Part shown: piece after piece, positions 60,471 to 64,000 of the stretch
Position numbering within the stretch: position 1 is the stretch's first letter
Layout of the letters: each line of letters begins with the position of its first letter
DNA from: a bacterium
GTDB taxonomy: Bacteria > Planctomycetota > UBA1135 > UBA2386
Assembly (NCBI GenBank): GCA_030432695.1
Contig: JAUILN010000020.1
Location: 62,001 to 126,000, forward strand
Direction: 5' to 3'
Length of the DNA: 64,000 nt
Notes under the pieces: model-generated
What the model saw: only the letters and a program-made list of their open reading frames with translations
Told to the model about the DNA's origin: nothing
The model's database searches: none
Position numbers and translations under genes: made by a program

Positions 60471-62468
60471 TCAGCGCCCCAGCGTCAGCGTTCCGCCGTT
60501 CGACAGGACCACACCGAGCTGGTTCGCGCCGGGCGCGATCGACACCGCCTGGGCATGGAGCTGTGCGCCGGCGAGTGCCGGGACCGCGGGGATCGGGATC
60601 GAAAAGGTGGCCGGCGCGGCCGGGAGCGCCTGCGAGAGCGACAGCTGGGGCGAGGTGAGCACGATGCACCCAGGCATCCCGATCACCGTCAGGTTGGTGT
60701 TGGTCAACACCACGCCGAGGTTGAGGGCGCCGATGCCGGCGGCCGGGTAGCCGTCGTAGACGATCTGGAACGTCGAGCCCAGCACCGGACGCCCGCCGTT
60801 GAGGGCCGACAGCGACCCGCCTGCGACCGGCGGGTCGGAGACGTCGATCGACATCCCGGAACCGGCGCCACTGCCCTGGCTGAAGCCGACGATCGCGGAG
60901 TTGTAGGTGTTGTCCGTCGCGGTGTAGCTGAGGAGGACGCGGCCGTCGGGGAACAGCTGGGCCTGCATCGAGTTCGGCCCGCCATTGCCGTAGGCCGGCA
61001 CGGCGTCGAAGGTCACCACCGCGCGGCGTGGGCTGTTGAAGGTCTGGAAGTGGACTCCACCGCCGTCCGCCGGGTTGAGGTCGGTGCCGAGCAGCGCCAG
61101 GAGCTTGTTCTGCAGGAACGCGGTCCGCCCGCCGTCGCAGCACAGCGGGTTGCTGCCGAGTGCCGCGGGGTCGAGGTAGACGTAGCCGTTGGAGGAGACG
61201 GAGATCGCGGTCGTGCTGCCGCCGGGGAAGTTGAACGTGAAGCCCAGCGACAGGTTCTGCGCGACGGCGTCGTCGGACAGCGCGAGCCTGGTGCTGCTGT
61301 CGAGCCGGACGGAGTTGTCACGGCACGAGGTCGGGCAGCGCCGCACGCGATACCCGGGGCCCCACGGAGTCAGCTCCAGGTGGACGTTGTTCAGGTCGGA
61401 CGTGCCCACACCGAACTCCTCGTAGAAGGTCTGCAGCTGGGTCGGGCTGCAGCCGTCGCCGAAGGTGTCGAAGCGCGCCTGGGCCTGCGAGCCGATCGGA
61501 TCGAAGATCGTCACCGAGTAGCTGTAGCTGGTGGTCAGCACGTTGCCGCCGATGTTGGCGACCGTCACCTGGTAGGTCTGGTCCGCCATCCCGGCCTGCC
61601 GGGTGATCGCACCCGGTGCGAATGCCCAGGAGATGCCGTTCCAGACATAGGGCGTGAAGCCGGTGAATGGTGAGCGATGCTGGGTCGACAGCTGCAGAGG
61701 GTTGCCATTGTGCGTGACCGTGACGGTCGCCTGCGAGAAGTCGGCCTGCTCGAACGGGTTGGTCGGGTCCCAGCGATTGTCCTGTCCGCCGAAGAACCAG
61801 AGGTCCGGAGCGATCTGGTACGGGATGTAGGCGTTGCGGCCCGGCCACGCGACGGTGCCGATGTTCGGGAACACCGACTGCACGTCCGGTCGGTTGACGA
61901 CCGTGTACTGCGACGTCGAGCCGATCTCCATGAACACCGACGTCGGCTGCATCAGCCCGGCCTGGGCGTGGTCCGCTCCCCGGCCGCCGCCGTCGCCGTT
62001 CATGATCGCGTCGATCGCCGAGGTGCCGACCGAGTCGTCCTGCGACGAACGGAACAGCGCCAGGTTGCCGTCTTGCGCGTAGCACGGCGTGCCCTGGAAC
62101 TGGAGATCGTCCGACATGCGTCCTGCGGCATGGATCATCAAGGCACCGCGCTGCGGGGACTCGGTCGAGTCCTGGTAGGGAGTCGCGCTCACGACTCCGG
62201 CCATGGCCCGGTAGGCATTGATCCGGTGCAGCATGTCGGCCTTCATCTGCGCGTTCACGGTGCCCGGCTGGCACCCCGCAACGGCGCCGGTCCAGCCGTG
62301 CTGGTCGTTGGTGCGGCTCGGCGCGAAGTGGTTCAGATAGAACGCGGTGACGGCTGCGCGGTCGGTCCGATCGACCGAGAGCTGGGCGCTGGCGGTGGTG
62401 GCGCAGGCCAGGGCGGCCAGCAGCGCGATGGGGAGGGGGTGAAGAGTGGCTTGCGGCTGGGCGATCAT
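60471..62468 (-). CDS. secreted CAP-domain (SCP/PR1-like) protein with beta-rich C-terminus
   Basis: 665 residues with a signal peptide (LPIALLAALACATTASAQ). The N-terminal region has the CAP-type layout: MLHRINAYRAMAGVVSATPY, PQRGALMIHAAGRMSDDLQF, then a loop with N-G-D-G-G-G-R-G-A-D-H-A, as in SCP/PR1 proteins that often act on cell-wall or lipid ligands. Two or more beta domains follow, including ISVSSNGYVYLDPAALG and GGPNSMQAQLFPDGRVLLSY, similar to NIDO-like surface segments. It ends with the tail shared by other secreted proteins (FSIPIPAVPALAGAQLHAQA, then L-S-N-G-G-T-L-T-L-G-R). The ATG at 62468 begins the signal. Confidence 0.78.
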   Translation of the reverse strand: MIAQPQATLHPLPIALLAALACATTASAQLSVDRTDRAAVTAFYLNHFAPSRTNDQHGWTGAVAGCQPGTVNAQMKADMLHRINAYRAMAGVVSATPYQDSTESPQRGALMIHAAGRMSDDLQFQGTPCYAQDGNLALFRSSQDDSVGTSAIDAIMNGDGGGRGADHAQAGLMQPTSVFMEIGSTSQYTVVNRPDVQSVFPNIGTVAWPGRNAYIPYQIAPDLWFFGGQDNRWDPTNPFEQADFSQATVTVTHNGNPLQLSTQHRSPFTGFTPYVWNGISWAFAPGAITRQAGMADQTYQVTVANIGGNVLTTSYSYSVTIFDPIGSQAQARFDTFGDGCSPTQLQTFYEEFGVGTSDLNNVHLELTPWGPGYRVRRCPTSCRDNSVRLDSSTRLALSDDAVAQNLSLGFTFNFPGGSTTAISVSSNGYVYLDPAALGSNPLCCDGGRTAFLQNKLLALLGTDLNPADGGGVHFQTFNSPRRAVVTFDAVPAYGNGGPNSMQAQLFPDGRVLLSYTATDNTYNSAIVGFSQGSGAGSGMSIDVSDPPVAGGSLSALNGGRPVLGSTFQIVYDGYPAAGIGALNLGVVLTNTNLTVIGMPGCIVLTSPQLSLSQALPAAPATFSIPIPAVPALAGAQLHAQAVSIAPGANQLGVVLSNGGTLTLGR

Positions 62469-62766
62469 CGGTCGGGTCTCGTTTCCTCGGTGTGTCGAGA
62501 GATCCGATCCACTCCGACGCGGAGTCTCGGATCCACGTCGGGGTCGGCGCCGTCTCGCGATGTGACTCACGCGTCCGTCCTCAAAATTCGCGCGCCGGAT
62601 TCCCGCGACGCCCATTGCTCCGGATCGAGCGTGACCGCGAAGTCCGGACGACGCCTGCTCGTCACGACCCTCGGCTCACGCGACCCGCGTAGACTCGAGC
62701 GGGCATCCGCGGCCGGCGGTCCGGTCCGCGGCCGCGACATGTCCTCGTCCGAAAGAGAACGACTCG
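62469..62766. other. 298-bp divergent gap before the last kinase
   Basis: Contains a -10-like TAGACT at 62690-62695 for the plus-strand kinase; its -35 is unclear. Nothing else is supported. Confidence 0.35.
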
Positions 62767-64000
62767 ATGGATAGCAAGGATCGGGAAGACGAACTGGATC
62801 GGATCCGCGCCGCGCGGCAGGACGTCGCGGGGCCCGGCGTCACCCCCGCGGCGGCCACCCCACGTGGCGAGGGGGTCGGGACTCGGATCGATCGCTACGT
62901 GCTCCTCGACAAGCTGGGCGAGGGCGGCATGGGCACCGTCTGGCGGGCGCTCCAGGAGGAGCCGGTGCGACGCGAGGTGGCCCTGAAGGTCATCAAGCTG
63001 GGCATGGACACCGACGAGGTGCTCCGGCGGTTCGAGATCGAACGTCAGGCCCTGGCGCAGATGGACCATCCGCACATCGCGCGGGTCCTGGACGGCGGCT
63101 CGACGCCCGGCGGCCGCCCGTTCTTCGTGATGGAGTTGGTCGAGGGTGAGCCCATCACCGAGTTCTGCGACCGGTTGGGACTGTCGATCCCCGACCGTCT
63201 CGAGCTGTTCGCGAAGGTGTGCGGCGCGATCCAGCACGCGCACCAGAAGGGCGTCATCCACCGCGACGTGAAGCCCTCCAACGTCCTCGCCTCGCTGCAG
63301 GACGGCGTGCCGGTGCCCAAGGTCATCGACTTCGGCGTGGCCAAGGCGACGCAGGACGAGGTCGACCAACGGACCATTCTCACCGCGGCGGGCGGGATCC
63401 TCGGCACGCCGGACTACATGGCGCCGGAACAGGCCGAGCCGACGAGTGCCGGTGTCGATACCCGCGCCGATGTCTACTCGCTGGGCGTGCTGCTGTACGA
63501 GATGCTCGTCGGTCGTCCGCCGTTCGACGTCCGTGAACTGCTGCAGCGCGGGTATCAGGCAGTGCTCCGGGCGATCCGCGAAGAGACGCCGGTGCGCCCC
63601 TCCGCGAAGGCGTCGTCGCTGAGCGGGGAGGAGTCCTCGCTGGTGGCGCAGCAACGCGACGTCCGCCGCGAGCGACTCACCTCCACCCTGCGCGGCGATC
63701 TCGACTGGATCGTCATGAAGGCGCTCGAGAAGGACCGCGAACGGCGCTACGGCTCGGCCGCCGAGTTCGCCGACGACGTGGGGCGCTACCTGCGCGGCGA
63801 AGCCGTCCTGGCGACACCGCCGAGCGCCACCTACCTGCTGCGCAAGCTGGTGTCGCGCAACCGCGGACTGTTCACCGCGATCGCCGGGATGTTCGTCCTG
63901 CTGACGCTCGGCGTCGCGGGGACGACCTGGGGCTGGTACCAGAGCGAGGAGGCCCGGGAATCGGCGGCTCGTTCGGAGGACAAGGCGCTTCGCGAACTGA
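62767..64000 (+). CDS. Hanks-type Ser/Thr protein kinase (3' end beyond the window)
   Basis: The first 411 codons of a kinase that runs off the right edge with no stop in frame. The ATG at 62767 is followed by a short charged N-terminus and a full kinase domain: LLDKLGEGGMGTVWRA, VALKVIKLGMDTDEV, QKGVIHRDVKPSNVL, PKVIDFGVAKAT, TPDYMAPEQAEP and DVYSLGVLLYEMLVGRPPFD. A membrane helix follows (TAIAGMFVLLTLGVAGTTWG, near residue 385), then the start of an extracytoplasmic part with charged helical sequence. This L-G-M-D-T variant is frequent in planctomycetes. Substrates are unknown; the ECF sigma gene at 59828 is a possible partner. Confidence 0.95.
   Translation, partial: MDSKDREDELDRIRAARQDVAGPGVTPAAATPRGEGVGTRIDRYVLLDKLGEGGMGTVWRALQEEPVRREVALKVIKLGMDTDEVLRRFEIERQALAQMDHPHIARVLDGGSTPGGRPFFVMELVEGEPITEFCDRLGLSIPDRLELFAKVCGAIQHAHQKGVIHRDVKPSNVLASLQDGVPVPKVIDFGVAKATQDEVDQRTILTAAGGILGTPDYMAPEQAEPTSAGVDTRADVYSLGVLLYEMLVGRPPFDVRELLQRGYQAVLRAIREETPVRPSAKASSLSGEESSLVAQQRDVRRERLTSTLRGDLDWIVMKALEKDRERRYGSAAEFADDVGRYLRGEAVLATPPSATYLLRKLVSRNRGLFTAIAGMFVLLTLGVAGTTWGWYQSEEARESAARSEDKALREL

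Overview
The window is very GC-rich, densely coded on both strands and free of rRNA, tRNA, phage, IS or CRISPR genes. Several features suggest a member of the Planctomycetota, probably a marine lineage. These are Hanks-type Ser/Thr kinases coupled to ECF sigma factors, a BlaI/BlaR1-type pair, a formylglycine sulfatase, a DUF1080-domain protein, and many large secreted proteins (FG-GAP, SDGT-repeat, beta-helix, CAP). An LAB_N protein, an Att/Lol-type ABC cluster and an outer-membrane-like beta-barrel lipoprotein point to a diderm envelope. The assignment rests on gene content only; no marker gene is present.

Layout. 1-2430: end of a MocR/PdxR-like regulator, then pdxS and pdxT for vitamin B6 synthesis. 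2372-7047: a GT2 glycosyltransferase, a secreted carboxypeptidase-regulatory-like protein and a blaI-blaR1 operon whose M56 protease carries a C-terminal SLBB/polysaccharide-export-like region. 7179-11092: an inverted-order beta-oxidation fusion, an ArsC-like protein, a small secreted protein and an LAB_N protein. 11167-16988: an ECF sigma/FecR pair, a HEAT-repeat protein, a degenerate receiver/HPt protein and a VTT-domain membrane protein. 17124-22467: an FG-GAP protein, a small secreted protein, endonuclease VIII (nei) and an Ntn hydrolase. 22506-28032: an ECF sigma/kinase operon and a DUF1080 operon. 28354-35285: a beta-helix protein, then two ApbE-DUF2271 fusion paralogues flanking a WD40-like protein, the second coupled to a PepSY-type membrane protein. 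35313-38552: a fructosamine-kinase-like protein and an MscS channel. 38629-43738: an ABC transporter/lipocalin cluster and a coiled-coil lipoprotein. 43994-49232: a GT39-like membrane protein, a sulfatase, an FAD oxidoreductase and nagB. 49237-58696: a minus-strand run of secreted or envelope proteins. 58861-64000: a GNAT acetyltransferase, an ECF sigma factor, a CAP-domain secreted protein and the start of another kinase.

Translational coupling is common: overlaps of the form ATGA, GTGA, TTGA or TGATG link blaI/blaR1, sigma/kinase, the DUF1080 pair, ApbE/PepSY and the three-gene ABC cluster. The most interesting candidate system is the pair of ApbE-DUF2271 fusions. A flavin transferase is joined to a domain carrying an acceptor-like D-x-x-[S/T]-R-A-T motif, and one copy is coupled to a membrane partner. 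Second is a family of five 37-bp palindromes, four of them in inverted pairs like REPINs, with compensatory changes in the stems. A third lead is a C-terminal tail shared by about six otherwise unrelated secreted proteins.
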